In this document: piece after piece, positions 7,398 to 15,290 of the stretch
Position numbering within the stretch: position 1 is the stretch's first letter
How the letters are laid out: the number at the start of each line of letters is the position of its first letter
Assembly (NCBI GenBank): GCA_028713875.1
Contig: JAQTNM010000005.1
Span: forward strand, 1-18,939
From: Candidatus Omnitrophota bacterium
Lineage (GTDB): Bacteria; Omnitrophota; Gorgyraeia; Gygaellales; Profunditerraquicolaceae
Length of the DNA stretch: 18,939 nt
Direction: 5' to 3'
Program-made: the position numbers and the translations under genes
The notes under the pieces: model-generated
Database searches by the model: none
What the model was told of the DNA's origin: nothing
The model's input: only the letters and a program-made list of their open reading frames with translations

Positions 7398-8458
7398 TAT
7401 TTAGCCTCCTTGAACAAAGGGTGGTTGAAAATAGAAACCGGCCTTTTTTCTTCTTTCTCAATGGGTGAAATGACTTTATCGTAATATTCCTTATCAAAAG
7501 CGTGTTTGCACATACGGCTGTATTTCTTCAGATGTTCCGTATTAAGCATGCGCCTATATATGTTTTTTAAAGGCTCCTTCAACACGTTACCGTAACTAAT
7601 CTGGACGAGGGGGCAGGTCAATACGTCTCCGTATGCGGTAATATGGATCCTCTCCTTACCGGCAGGACACTCTCTTTTGCCGGAAAAATTTATTGATGAA
7701 TCGTGGCGGACATGAGGAAAACGCATGAATTCATCAAATATCGCCATGTCTTGCAATTGAAGCTTCTTATCAAAACTACCGTGCCATTTCCCTTCGCTGG
7801 ATGCGGTATTTAATACCAGAAATACCCGTTCTTGCCGGCTGAAATCTATTAATTTCTTTATTTCGGGTATATTGCCGTGGTAAAGAACTGCGTTCAGGCA
7901 AACATTGAGGTTTAACGCTTTTGCCTGACGTATGGCTTCCATCACTTTAGTCAAATTCCCCTCTATGCCGGTCATCGTATCGTGCTTGTGGGCATCGGTG
8001 CTTTCTATGCTCAATTGTAAAGTATCCAACCCTGCTTTTTTCAGCTCCCTCAGTTTGTCTTTTGTTATATTCAGGCCGTTGCTGACAAGCGAGACTAAAA
8101 AATGCTGGGGGTCTAAATTCCTGATAATCTGGCATACCTCGTTAAAATCTCTCAGGAGAGGCTCTCCGCCCGTAAGGTTCACGTGTATAACTCCCAGCTC
8201 CACGCATTGCCTCCAGATGTCTTTTATCTGTTCCACGCTTAAAAACGGACCCCCTCTTTTATATAATTGGTATGCTGAACAGAAAACACACTTATAGTGG
8301 CAATCTCCCGTAATGGCCAGGTCAACCGTCCTTAATACGTCCTGCCGTAGAATTATCTTCCTAAAATATCCATTAATAACGCGGGGAATAACTAAAGGCT
8401 TATATTTTAAGAATGCCAAGTGCCTGAATATTGATTTGATATAAGAGGATTCTGTCAT
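7397..8458 (-). CDS. Radical SAM protein with SPASM-like C-terminal cysteines
   Basis: A 353-residue radical SAM enzyme. The N-terminal 45 residues are basic and may be an interaction segment. The [4Fe-4S]/SAM site is C53-x3-C57-x2-C60 (GDCHYKCVFC), followed by the SAM-contacting GGEP at 97-100 and LQLSIES at 147-153. The C-terminal part carries C264 (KRECPAGKERIHI), C282 in GDVLTCPL, a GNV turn at 290-292 and C317, spacing reminiscent of a reduced SPASM/twitch domain that would bind an additional Fe-S cluster. SPASM proteins modify peptides, sugars or lipids. No precursor peptide is seen nearby, and a sugar or lipid-carrier substrate fits the context better, but this is inference. It starts at ATG 8458, 43 bp after the SGNH gene, and ends overlapping the DPM1-like GTG by one base. 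Confidence 0.88.
   Translation of the reverse strand: MTESSYIKSIFRHLAFLKYKPLVIPRVINGYFRKIILRQDVLRTVDLAITGDCHYKCVFCSAYQLYKRGGPFLSVEQIKDIWRQCVELGVIHVNLTGGEPLLRDFNEVCQIIRNLDPQHFLVSLVSNGLNITKDKLRELKKAGLDTLQLSIESTDAHKHDTMTGIEGNLTKVMEAIRQAKALNLNVCLNAVLYHGNIPEIKKLIDFSRQERVFLVLNTASSEGKWHGSFDKKLQLQDMAIFDEFMRFPHVRHDSSINFSGKRECPAGKERIHITAYGDVLTCPLVQISYGNVLKEPLKNIYRRMLNTEHLKKYSRMCKHAFDKEYYDKVISPIEKEEKRPVSIFNHPLFKEAK
7405..7411 (-). promoter_or_regulatory. Strong Shine-Dalgarno deciding a GTG start
   Basis: On the minus strand AAGGAGG sits 7 bases before the GTG at 7397, inside the last codons of the radical SAM gene. It is the clearest ribosome-binding site I found in the window; most other genes here have weak or no SD. 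It argues that the GTG, not a later codon, is the true start of the DPM1-like gene. Confidence 0.85.
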
Positions 8459-8466
8459 TAAATTGT

Positions 8467-8509
8467 AAAATTAGAAAATGCTGCTTATCAGGATTTTTTG
8501 TCTAATTTT
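8467..8509. repeat. 9-bp inverted repeat at the end of the SGNH gene
   Basis: AAAATTAGA (8467-8475) and its exact reverse complement TCTAATTTT (8501-8509) are separated by 25 bp. It spans the SGNH stop codon and the short gap before the radical SAM gene. The arms are AT-rich and the loop is long, so a weak RNA hairpin is the most it could form. No T-run makes it an intrinsic terminator. Confidence 0.35.
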
Positions 8510-9692
8510 CCTTACGACGTAATTCTGAATTTATAATGGTGCTAAGTGTACTGGTCAGTTTATTCGAAATATACTCGTGCCCTTTATAATTAACGTGACC
8601 GGATACCATAACTTCTTTCCATTCATCGGGGGTTATGTTTTCCTTGAAGTAACCGAAGCAATCTACATAAATAGCGTTGATTTTTTGGGCGATTTTTCCC
8701 AGCCGTGCGTTAGTATCCAGATATATTCTGTCTAAATGAGGGTAATTCATAATAATGATTATTATCCCGTTTTGATCGCATAACAATTTTAAATCAGTTA
8801 AATTCTGCTCCGTAATTTTTAACCTTAAAGCCCTGTCTTTATAAACCCTGACATCGATGTCTTTTGTTATAAGATACGGCTTAAACATATTCTTATCTAT
8901 TAAATATCTGTGCATTCCTTCTTGATCGCCTCCAAAAGCTTGCAGCATAAGGCTATAAAACTCATTATAATCCGTTACCCCTTCTTTATAATTTTTGAGC
9001 AAATATTCTTTTCTTTCTTCAAAATTGAATTTAGATTTACTCGCCGTATTTAAAAAGCCCTGGGCATATTCGCTCGTCACAGAATAGGGATTGGCGCCGT
9101 AATGCATTTTCATTTCTTTCGGCTTATAAAATAAATTATACCTGGTTAACCTGACTAATTTTATAACTCTGGATTTTTCAAGATTGTTAATGATGCACTC
9201 TTTAAAACCCCCTCCGCTATAGGTGTCAATAACAATTTCATTACTGATACGCCTGGCAGCTGTCATCATATCCTGCCTATTCCAAAAATCATTGAATCCG
9301 GTCATAACTATAAGTATACGCGGCCTGACATCATGATAATGATCCAGAAATTGGTGTATCGCCTGTGATGAATTTGTAGAACTCCAAGCAAAATTATATC
9401 CCTGGATATTTTTATCTGGGAAAATTTTCTGCAACTTTTGTATCGTTAAATCGGCATAGCCAGATCGCTTTTCAGCTACCGCATCGAATCCCTGCGTCCA
9501 AGAATCGCCTATGAACATTATGCGTAAAGAACTTTCCTTAAAAAGAGACGGGGTTTTTATCCGATTTCCCCACCTGACATATAAACTGCCGACCTGCAAT
9601 AATAATTCAAGGCTTATTAAAACTACAATTGCAAAAATGATAATTTTAAAGATGTTTTTCAGCACTCTATTAATTACGGCATTCTCGGGCAA
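8502..9692 (-). CDS. Membrane-anchored SGNH/GDSL hydrolase-like protein
   Basis: A 396-residue protein with one N-terminal membrane segment (about 13-35) and an extracytoplasmic SGNH domain. Block I is FIGDSWTQG (60-68) with candidate nucleophile S64; block III is TGFND (131-135) with G132 and N134. The C-terminal His is H366 in SGHVNYKGH. The Asp expected three residues before it is Val (V363), and S364 sits two before. Proteins of this type remove or transfer acetyl or acyl groups on surface glycans; the exact role here is unknown. The start is probably TTG at 9692, which has GGGG 8 bases upstream and begins 15 bp after the AsnB stop. GTG at 9665 is an alternative. Three 60-base lines I counted are 27-33% GC, lower than most of its neighbours. 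Confidence 0.8.
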   Translation of the reverse strand: MPENAVINRVLKNIFKIIIFAIVVLISLELLLQVGSLYVRWGNRIKTPSLFKESSLRIMFIGDSWTQGFDAVAEKRSGYADLTIQKLQKIFPDKNIQGYNFAWSSTNSSQAIHQFLDHYHDVRPRILIVMTGFNDFWNRQDMMTAARRISNEIVIDTYSGGGFKECIINNLEKSRVIKLVRLTRYNLFYKPKEMKMHYGANPYSVTSEYAQGFLNTASKSKFNFEERKEYLLKNYKEGVTDYNEFYSLMLQAFGGDQEGMHRYLIDKNMFKPYLITKDIDVRVYKDRALRLKITEQNLTDLKLLCDQNGIIIIIMNYPHLDRIYLDTNARLGKIAQKINAIYVDCFGYFKENITPDEWKEVMVSGHVNYKGHEYISNKLTSTLSTIINSELRRKEN

Positions 9693-9707
9693 TAAATATT
9701 TACCCCA

Positions 9708-11597
9708 TCAACAGAAAGTGTCATGCCATCGGGAAAAAACCAGAAGCCCCCAAATCTTAAAGGCATTATTACTTTTTTTCTTAAAATGGGCCTCTAAAAT
9801 TTTGTCTATGCTGCCTTTTTTAAAAAACCCTGAATTCATGACCTTGGCGTCATTAAGTACCTCTGTGATATAGCCCCTTAAATCCGAATGGAACCATTTG
9901 GCTAAGGGGACATGCCAGCCGGATTTCTTCCTTCTGATAATTTGCTGCGGCAGGCGATGGCGCATCGCTTTTTTTAAGAGGTACTTCAACTGCCCGTTTT
10001 TCATTCTTAATTCAGGCGGAACTCTCGCCATAAACTCTACCAGTTCATGGTCAAGAAAGGGAACCCGCACTTCTAAAGAATGAGCCATGCTCATCGCGTC
10101 TACCCGGATTAAATTATTGTCCGTAAGCCAGACTTTCAGGTCAGCATACATGAATTTATTAAACGGATGGATGTTTTTATCAAAACAGTTGTCGTAGCGC
10201 CGGGAATAAACAGGATATGAATCCATGCTCGTCATTTCCCGGAGGACGTCTTCTGAAAATAATTCCTTCTTTTCATCGTCGGTAAATATCGTCCTCCACC
10301 AGTAATGGGCCTTGCCAGCGGGAAAACGCGCCCCTTCAATAAATTTTTTGGCCCTATATTCAAAACTCAGCTTTTCGTAAGAAACGGGCAATAGGCCTAC
10401 CGTTTTTTCAATAACGGACTTCCTGATAAAAGCGGGGATCATGCGGTAGTATTTTAAATATGTATCCGCCAGGTAGGTAGGGTATCCGGAGAATAACTCA
10501 TCTCCGCCGTCTCCGGATATGCAAACTGTTACCTGTTCCCTGGCCAGCTTCGCAATGCAGTATAAGGGCAGCATGGCAGGGTCGGCTAAAAGATTATCCG
10601 CATGCCAGACTATCTTCGGCAGATCCCGGATTAAATCATCTGGCCCGCAAAGCACATTATGGTGCTTTGTGCCGAAAGCCCCTGCCGCAAGGTCTGCAAA
10701 ATATGTTTCATCATAGGAATCTTCCTGGAAGCCTACGGAGAAGGTCTTTAAATTTTCCCCGCAGGATTCCGTTATCAGGGAAACCAAAGCACTGGAATCC
10801 AGGCCGCCGCTTAAAAAAGCGCCCAGCGGGACGTCGCTTTTAAGCATACGGTGGGTGGTCTTCTTCAGCAGATATTCTAATTGATCAACAATAGCATCCT
10901 CTCTATCTGTAAAATATCCGTCAAAATGGATATCCCAATATTTTTTAACCTTCACTCCTTCTTTCGTAATCACGAGATAATGCCCGGCTAAAAGCTGTTT
11001 TGTATCTTTAAACACGGTAGCCGGTGCAGGTATATAATTAAGCGAAAAAAAACAAGAGAGTGCGTCAAGGTCGAGTTTTTGCTCAAACCCGGGGACATTT
11101 ATGATCGCCTTGAGTTCCGAAGCAAATATGAAATTGTTGTTTTTGCTGTAATAGTAAAGGGGCTTGACCCCTAAGCGGTCCCTGGCAATAAATAATGTTT
11201 TAGTCCGGATGTCTAAAACAGCGAAGGCGAACATCCCGCTTAAATCGTCAAGACACTTTTCTTTTTTCTCTTCATATAGATGCACAATTACCTCTGTATC
11301 GCTGTCAGTAGAAAAAACATGCCCCCTCTTTATCAATTCCGACCTTAAATCAAGGTAATTATATATCTCTCCGTTCAAAATTACCCAGAGCGTCTTATCC
11401 TCATTGGGGATAGGCTGATTTCCTCTGGTCAGATCTATAACGCTCAATCTGCGCATCCCCAGGCCGATATTGCCCTCCAGGATGTAGCCTTTGTCATCAG
11501 GCCCCCGGTGCCGGATACTCTCGCACATAGAGACGATAGCATCCCTTTCTATATTTTTGGTCTCATCACGCACATAAATACCGGCTATGCCGCACAT
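9708..11597 (-). CDS. asnB: Glutamine-dependent asparagine synthetase B-like amidotransferase
   Basis: A 629-residue two-domain enzyme. The N-terminal class II glutaminase starts with the catalytic Cys2 (MCGIAGIY) and has RHRGPDD (29-35), NGEIYNY (75-81) and DSDTEV (98-103). The synthetase domain carries the ATP pyrophosphatase P-loop SGGLDSS (263-269), FSVGF (286-290) and SGDGGDELF (361-369). All key residues are present, so it should hydrolyse glutamine and form an amide through an acyl-adenylate. AsnB homologues inside O-antigen or capsule loci often amidate uronic acids or other carboxylated sugars rather than make asparagine; I infer that here from position only. ATG 11597 lies 4 bp after the methyltransferase stop, so the two are likely coupled. 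The length fits the long form of this family. Confidence 0.95.
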   Translation of the reverse strand: MCGIAGIYVRDETKNIERDAIVSMCESIRHRGPDDKGYILEGNIGLGMRRLSVIDLTRGNQPIPNEDKTLWVILNGEIYNYLDLRSELIKRGHVFSTDSDTEVIVHLYEEKKEKCLDDLSGMFAFAVLDIRTKTLFIARDRLGVKPLYYYSKNNNFIFASELKAIINVPGFEQKLDLDALSCFFSLNYIPAPATVFKDTKQLLAGHYLVITKEGVKVKKYWDIHFDGYFTDREDAIVDQLEYLLKKTTHRMLKSDVPLGAFLSGGLDSSALVSLITESCGENLKTFSVGFQEDSYDETYFADLAAGAFGTKHHNVLCGPDDLIRDLPKIVWHADNLLADPAMLPLYCIAKLAREQVTVCISGDGGDELFSGYPTYLADTYLKYYRMIPAFIRKSVIEKTVGLLPVSYEKLSFEYRAKKFIEGARFPAGKAHYWWRTIFTDDEKKELFSEDVLREMTSMDSYPVYSRRYDNCFDKNIHPFNKFMYADLKVWLTDNNLIRVDAMSMAHSLEVRVPFLDHELVEFMARVPPELRMKNGQLKYLLKKAMRHRLPQQIIRRKKSGWHVPLAKWFHSDLRGYITEVLNDAKVMNSGFFKKGSIDKILEAHFKKKSNNAFKIWGLLVFSRWHDTFC

Positions 11598-11601
11598 ATC
11601 T

Positions 11602-12321
11602 TTAACTTTCTGGCTTTGCGATTACAACTAACGACTGACCAAAACAAGGACGAAATATGCTTTCCAGTTTCTTAAGCGGATTGACCAGATAACGGTCAAA
11701 AAACACTGCCTGTTCTTTAACAAGAAAGTCTTTGGTCGGAGTATTTCTTAGAACTCTTCCGTTTAAGAACCAGCCGAAAAATCCCGCCATATTCATATAA
11801 AAATGGACCTTTATGGAAAATTTAGTCTTCAGGAGCTTATCTTTTATATCCTTGCGGTCGTAGCGCCGGAAATGGCCCACTGCCTTATCCCATCTGCTAT
11901 AAAGACATTGAAATGCCGGAAGCACGAGTATAAGGTTGCCTTTTTTGTTCAATATAGCATTAATGTTTTCAAGGGCTTTTATGTCATCCCGAACATGCTC
12001 CAGGACATTATTACAGATGACCGTATCAATATTATATGGGAAGACCAGCTGCGTAAAATTATCGTCCTGGATATCGCTTTTAAAGACATGCAGGTTGGCA
12101 TATGAACTGTATTCTTTGCGTAAATCATCGATAAAAGCGTCCAAAATATCCGTGGTAATAATTAATTCTTTATTCAAAAGATAAGGCAAAAAATTGCCCA
12201 TTCCGGCACCGACATCAATGACTCTATCTCCTATGTAAGGACGGATGTTGTCAAATATCCATTTGTTATAGTTTACGGTCATGGAATTGTCTTTCTGCGC
12301 CTTAATTATCTCTTTGCACAT
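11602..12321 (-). CDS. Class I SAM-dependent methyltransferase
   Basis: A 239-residue methyltransferase with a Rossmann fold. Motif I is VIDVGAGMGN (34-43), an acidic residue follows the second strand at D58, and the NNVLEHVRDD segment (104-113) is the motif IV/V region. LPAFQCLYSRWD and GHFRRYDRKDI (134-159) are characteristic of a methyltransferase subgroup common beside glycosyltransferases. A C-terminal region with aromatic and basic residues may contact the membrane. It could O- or N-methylate a sugar or the carrier; the substrate is unknown. ATG 12321 gives the full domain. ATG at codon 14 (12282) is an alternative, because no Shine-Dalgarno decides between them. It sits 13 bp after the SGNH-TPR gene and 4 bp before the amidotransferase gene. 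Confidence 0.9.
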   Translation of the reverse strand: MCKEIIKAQKDNSMTVNYNKWIFDNIRPYIGDRVIDVGAGMGNFLPYLLNKELIITTDILDAFIDDLRKEYSSYANLHVFKSDIQDDNFTQLVFPYNIDTVICNNVLEHVRDDIKALENINAILNKKGNLILVLPAFQCLYSRWDKAVGHFRRYDRKDIKDKLLKTKFSIKVHFYMNMAGFFGWFLNGRVLRNTPTKDFLVKEQAVFFDRYLVNPLKKLESIFRPCFGQSLVVIAKPES

Positions 12322-12334
12322 TTTAAATAAATGA

Positions 12335-13870
12335 TTATTGCTGATCCGCTTGTTTAAAGTATTCTTTCAATATGCTTTTTGCGACATTTCCGGCCAAAAT
12401 GCGGTTGCCCCTGGAGGTGCAATGTCCGAAAGAAACCCCGAATCGGTCGGTAAACAATTCTTCGTAAGGTAAATCTTTGAGCGCGCCCTTAAACACCGTT
12501 CCGTTATCGACAAAGATAACGTTGTCTTCGCCCTTATAAATGCCCTTTAACGGCTTGATGTCAAGAGTAGGGTATTGTACGCAAACCAGCGGTATGCCTC
12601 TATCATCCAAAATTTCCTTTAGCTTTTTATAATTGGGAATTGTAAAACGCTGAACGCACTCCTCAATTGCTCTATCTCTTTTATCTGCATAATATCTATA
12701 ATAATTTTGTTGACCGGCATCAGCTATTATCTGCTTATATAAAATTATCAATTCGTTATATCCCATGCCTTTCAGAGGGGATGTTTTTATAAATTTTTTA
12801 ATGGATTCTTCTGCTTCACGGTATTTTCCCGAATCCTGATAAATTAGCCATAACTGCGCCCAAAAGAAATGTACCGTAGGGTCAATGGCAATGGCTTTTT
12901 TCGCCGCTTCTGCTGCTTCCGAATACCGCTTCTGACTCCTCAAACACCGCGCAAGGTCCCCATACGTAAAACAGTGACCGGGATCCAGCTCTATGGATTT
13001 TTTATATGCTGCCTCTGCTTCCAAAAGCTTGCCTTTAGATTCAAGGATATTAGCTAATAACCCGTAAGAGATGGGATCCTGGGGCTTGAGCTTTATGGCT
13101 TTACGGCATAATGATTCCGCGTTCAGGAGATCGCCTTTGTCGTAATAGAAATGTGACAATTTCAAATAACCGTCAGGATCATCCGTTTTTAATTCTATCT
13201 CTTTTTTCAGGTCCGCTTCACTCGGAAAATCCTTTTCGTATGGAGAAGAAACTCCTTTGCCATGATCGAATCTTGAAAAATCATTCTGCAAAGCAGCGTC
13301 CTGGCTCTTAACAACCGGGTCTGGCTTTTTAAATTCATTAAACTTGGCTTTTATATGCAACAAAACCAGCCTGATCAATTTATATACTTTAAAAGTCTTG
13401 AAAAACGGCGGGGACCCCCGGAAAGACAGATCTTCAGAAGGCATATGGGCATTGCAATCGTTTATTCCCATCATCGCTATAACCATGTCTGGCTTATATT
13501 TCTCTATGTTTTTTTCCGCGTCCCGCAGTATGGTTATCGTATTCGAACTGCCGCGCCCCTTGTTGACCACAATGAATTTCATCCTTGTGTTTGACCGGTT
13601 CAGTATCTCCTCAAGCTGCGCCGGGTATGAATTAATCCCGCCCAAGGCGGTGGTAGATTCGCCTAAACACATAATGCGGAATGTACCCTTTTGCTTGATG
13701 GCTTTAAGGTTCCTGGATTCCTGTAAAGACAACATGATAAATCCGCTTATGCGCAGCGCGGCCTCAAGCAGGACGAAAAACAAGAATAGGCCGAATACTA
13801 TTAACCCTATTTTCTTTAAAAAAGGGGTTTGCGCCTGTTGCAAGTTTTTTCTGTGCAAGAATATCCCCAT
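12335..13870 (-). CDS. SGNH hydrolase-like protein with inserted TPR repeats
   Basis: A 511-residue protein. The layout is: cytoplasmic N-terminus, one membrane segment (about 20-45), then an SGNH domain split by a TPR array. Block I is MCLGESTTALG (67-77) with candidate nucleophile S72; the block II Gly is in NKGRGSSN (103-110); block III is MGINDC (134-139). About four TPR units fill residues 231-366. The SGNH fold resumes with FVDNG (453-457) and FGHCTSRGN (481-489) containing H483. The position three before that His, normally Asp, is Ser480. TPRs suggest it binds a partner protein outside the membrane. A role in deacylating or acylating the surface glycan is inferred. The ATG at 13870 has AGGAG directly adjacent, an unusually short spacing; TTG at 13858 is a possible alternative. 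An in-frame TAA lies 9 bases upstream of the ATG, excluding an earlier start. Confidence 0.85.
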   Translation of the reverse strand: MGIFLHRKNLQQAQTPFLKKIGLIVFGLFLFFVLLEAALRISGFIMLSLQESRNLKAIKQKGTFRIMCLGESTTALGGINSYPAQLEEILNRSNTRMKFIVVNKGRGSSNTITILRDAEKNIEKYKPDMVIAMMGINDCNAHMPSEDLSFRGSPPFFKTFKVYKLIRLVLLHIKAKFNEFKKPDPVVKSQDAALQNDFSRFDHGKGVSSPYEKDFPSEADLKKEIELKTDDPDGYLKLSHFYYDKGDLLNAESLCRKAIKLKPQDPISYGLLANILESKGKLLEAEAAYKKSIELDPGHCFTYGDLARCLRSQKRYSEAAEAAKKAIAIDPTVHFFWAQLWLIYQDSGKYREAEESIKKFIKTSPLKGMGYNELIILYKQIIADAGQQNYYRYYADKRDRAIEECVQRFTIPNYKKLKEILDDRGIPLVCVQYPTLDIKPLKGIYKGEDNVIFVDNGTVFKGALKDLPYEELFTDRFGVSFGHCTSRGNRILAGNVAKSILKEYFKQADQQ

Positions 13871-13884
13871 CTCCTGTTATAGAA

Positions 13885-15285
13885 TCAGATGATTTTTCTC
13901 AACGTTTTTAAACCGTGGCGAAAGTAATTCCAGAACACCTTGGGAGAATCTGCTCCTCCCAGCGTTTTAAGAATATAACCGGGTCTGAAATAGAATTTTC
14001 TTAATGCCGTTTTTCTTAATTTTAATAATTCTCTATTTGTCAGAAAAAAGGTGTCCATTGCTGCCTCTGAATATGCCTTGGCATCTTTTGTCTCTTTAAT
14101 AAGGCCGGCTTCTAAGGCGATCTTCTCCAGTTCAGTCCCGGGAAAAGGATAGGGCAGGAAAAAATCGGCAAAATCCGGGTCTAACTCTGCTGCAAACTTG
14201 ACCGAATCGTTTATGGTCTGGCGGTTATCCCAGGGAAAGCCGATTATAAAATAAGCGTATGTTTTGATGCCGTATTCTTTACATAACCTGACCGCCTCTC
14301 TGGATTGCTTTAAGGTAATGCCCTTTTTTATCCTTTCCAGTATCTCTTGGTTGCCGCTCTCTATCCCTAATCCTACGGCCCAGCATCCTGCTTTTTTCAT
14401 CCGGGATATACGCTCTCTGTCTAAAGTGTCCACGCGGCTGTTGCAAATCCAGTTAATGCCTAATTTGCGCTCAATGATGCCCTCGCATAATTCTAAAACC
14501 CACTCCTTATTCCAGGTGAAGGTATCGGATTTGAAATGAAAATTACGGATATTATATTTATCAATGCATTCTTTTATTTCGCCAACGATGGAACCGGTGC
14601 TGCGATTGCGTATTTTTTTACCCGCGACCTCGCCCACCAGACAAAAAATACAGTTGCCCGGGCAACCGCGACTGGTCTCGATTACCGCCATCGGTTCAGC
14701 AGTATCGGGGCGGGCGTATAACCGGTTCTTTACCAAATGTCTGGCAGGCAGGGGCAGCTGCGCTAAATCTTCTAAAAATGGCCTATCCTGATTCCGTCTT
14801 ATGCCCCGGTTATCGCGATAGGTAATTCCGGCGATGCCGGAACGATCCGGGTTTATTAATATTTCTTTAATCACTGCTTCATTTTCTCCGCGTATAATAA
14901 TATCTAAATCTCCGAATTCCTCAAGGATATGGCAATCGCGTACTAAAAAGTGCGCGCCCTTGGCAATCGTTAATACCCCGGGCTTTATCTCTTTAGCTAT
15001 CCTGCAGGATATTAAATCGTGCCTTAAAGTAGGGGTGGTTACGCTTAAAATCAACAGGTCCGGGTTAAAATCGCAAAAATCCTCCTTAAAATCAGGCCAG
15101 CTGCCTCCTTCAATCGGATAATCTTTGATTTTACACTCTGCGCCCACTTCTTCGAGGCTGGAGGCCATCATCATCAGGTCCATGGGCGGTCTGGACACAG
15201 AAACCGTGAAATCGCCCACAGAGCTCTGACATCTGTCTTCTCTTACATATAATCCGGTGGGTGGATTTATAAGAAACGCTTTCAT
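13885..15285 (-). CDS. B12-binding-type (class B) radical SAM enzyme, copy 1
   Basis: A 466-residue protein built like class B radical SAM enzymes: an N-terminal Rossmann-like cobalamin-binding-type domain (about 1-165) and a radical SAM core (about 195-400) with C208-x3-C212-x2-C215 in TSRGCPGNCIFC. VTTPTLRHD (82-90), GDLDIIIRGENE (125-136) and GLGIESGNQE are typical of the family. No DxHxxG motif is visible, so any cobalamin would bind without a lower His ligand, as in BchE-like relatives. Such enzymes methylate or cyclise unactivated carbons of lipids and other small molecules. Here the glycan lipid carrier or a sugar is a plausible target, but unproven. It is colinear with the next upstream gene (15291-16700): the Cys motif has identical numbering. 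It starts at ATG 15285, 5 bp after that gene. Confidence 0.9.
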   Translation of the reverse strand: MKAFLINPPTGLYVREDRCQSSVGDFTVSVSRPPMDLMMMASSLEEVGAECKIKDYPIEGGSWPDFKEDFCDFNPDLLILSVTTPTLRHDLISCRIAKEIKPGVLTIAKGAHFLVRDCHILEEFGDLDIIIRGENEAVIKEILINPDRSGIAGITYRDNRGIRRNQDRPFLEDLAQLPLPARHLVKNRLYARPDTAEPMAVIETSRGCPGNCIFCLVGEVAGKKIRNRSTGSIVGEIKECIDKYNIRNFHFKSDTFTWNKEWVLELCEGIIERKLGINWICNSRVDTLDRERISRMKKAGCWAVGLGIESGNQEILERIKKGITLKQSREAVRLCKEYGIKTYAYFIIGFPWDNRQTINDSVKFAAELDPDFADFFLPYPFPGTELEKIALEAGLIKETKDAKAYSEAAMDTFFLTNRELLKLRKTALRKFYFRPGYILKTLGGADSPKVFWNYFRHGLKTLRKII

Positions 15286-15290
15286 ATGCT

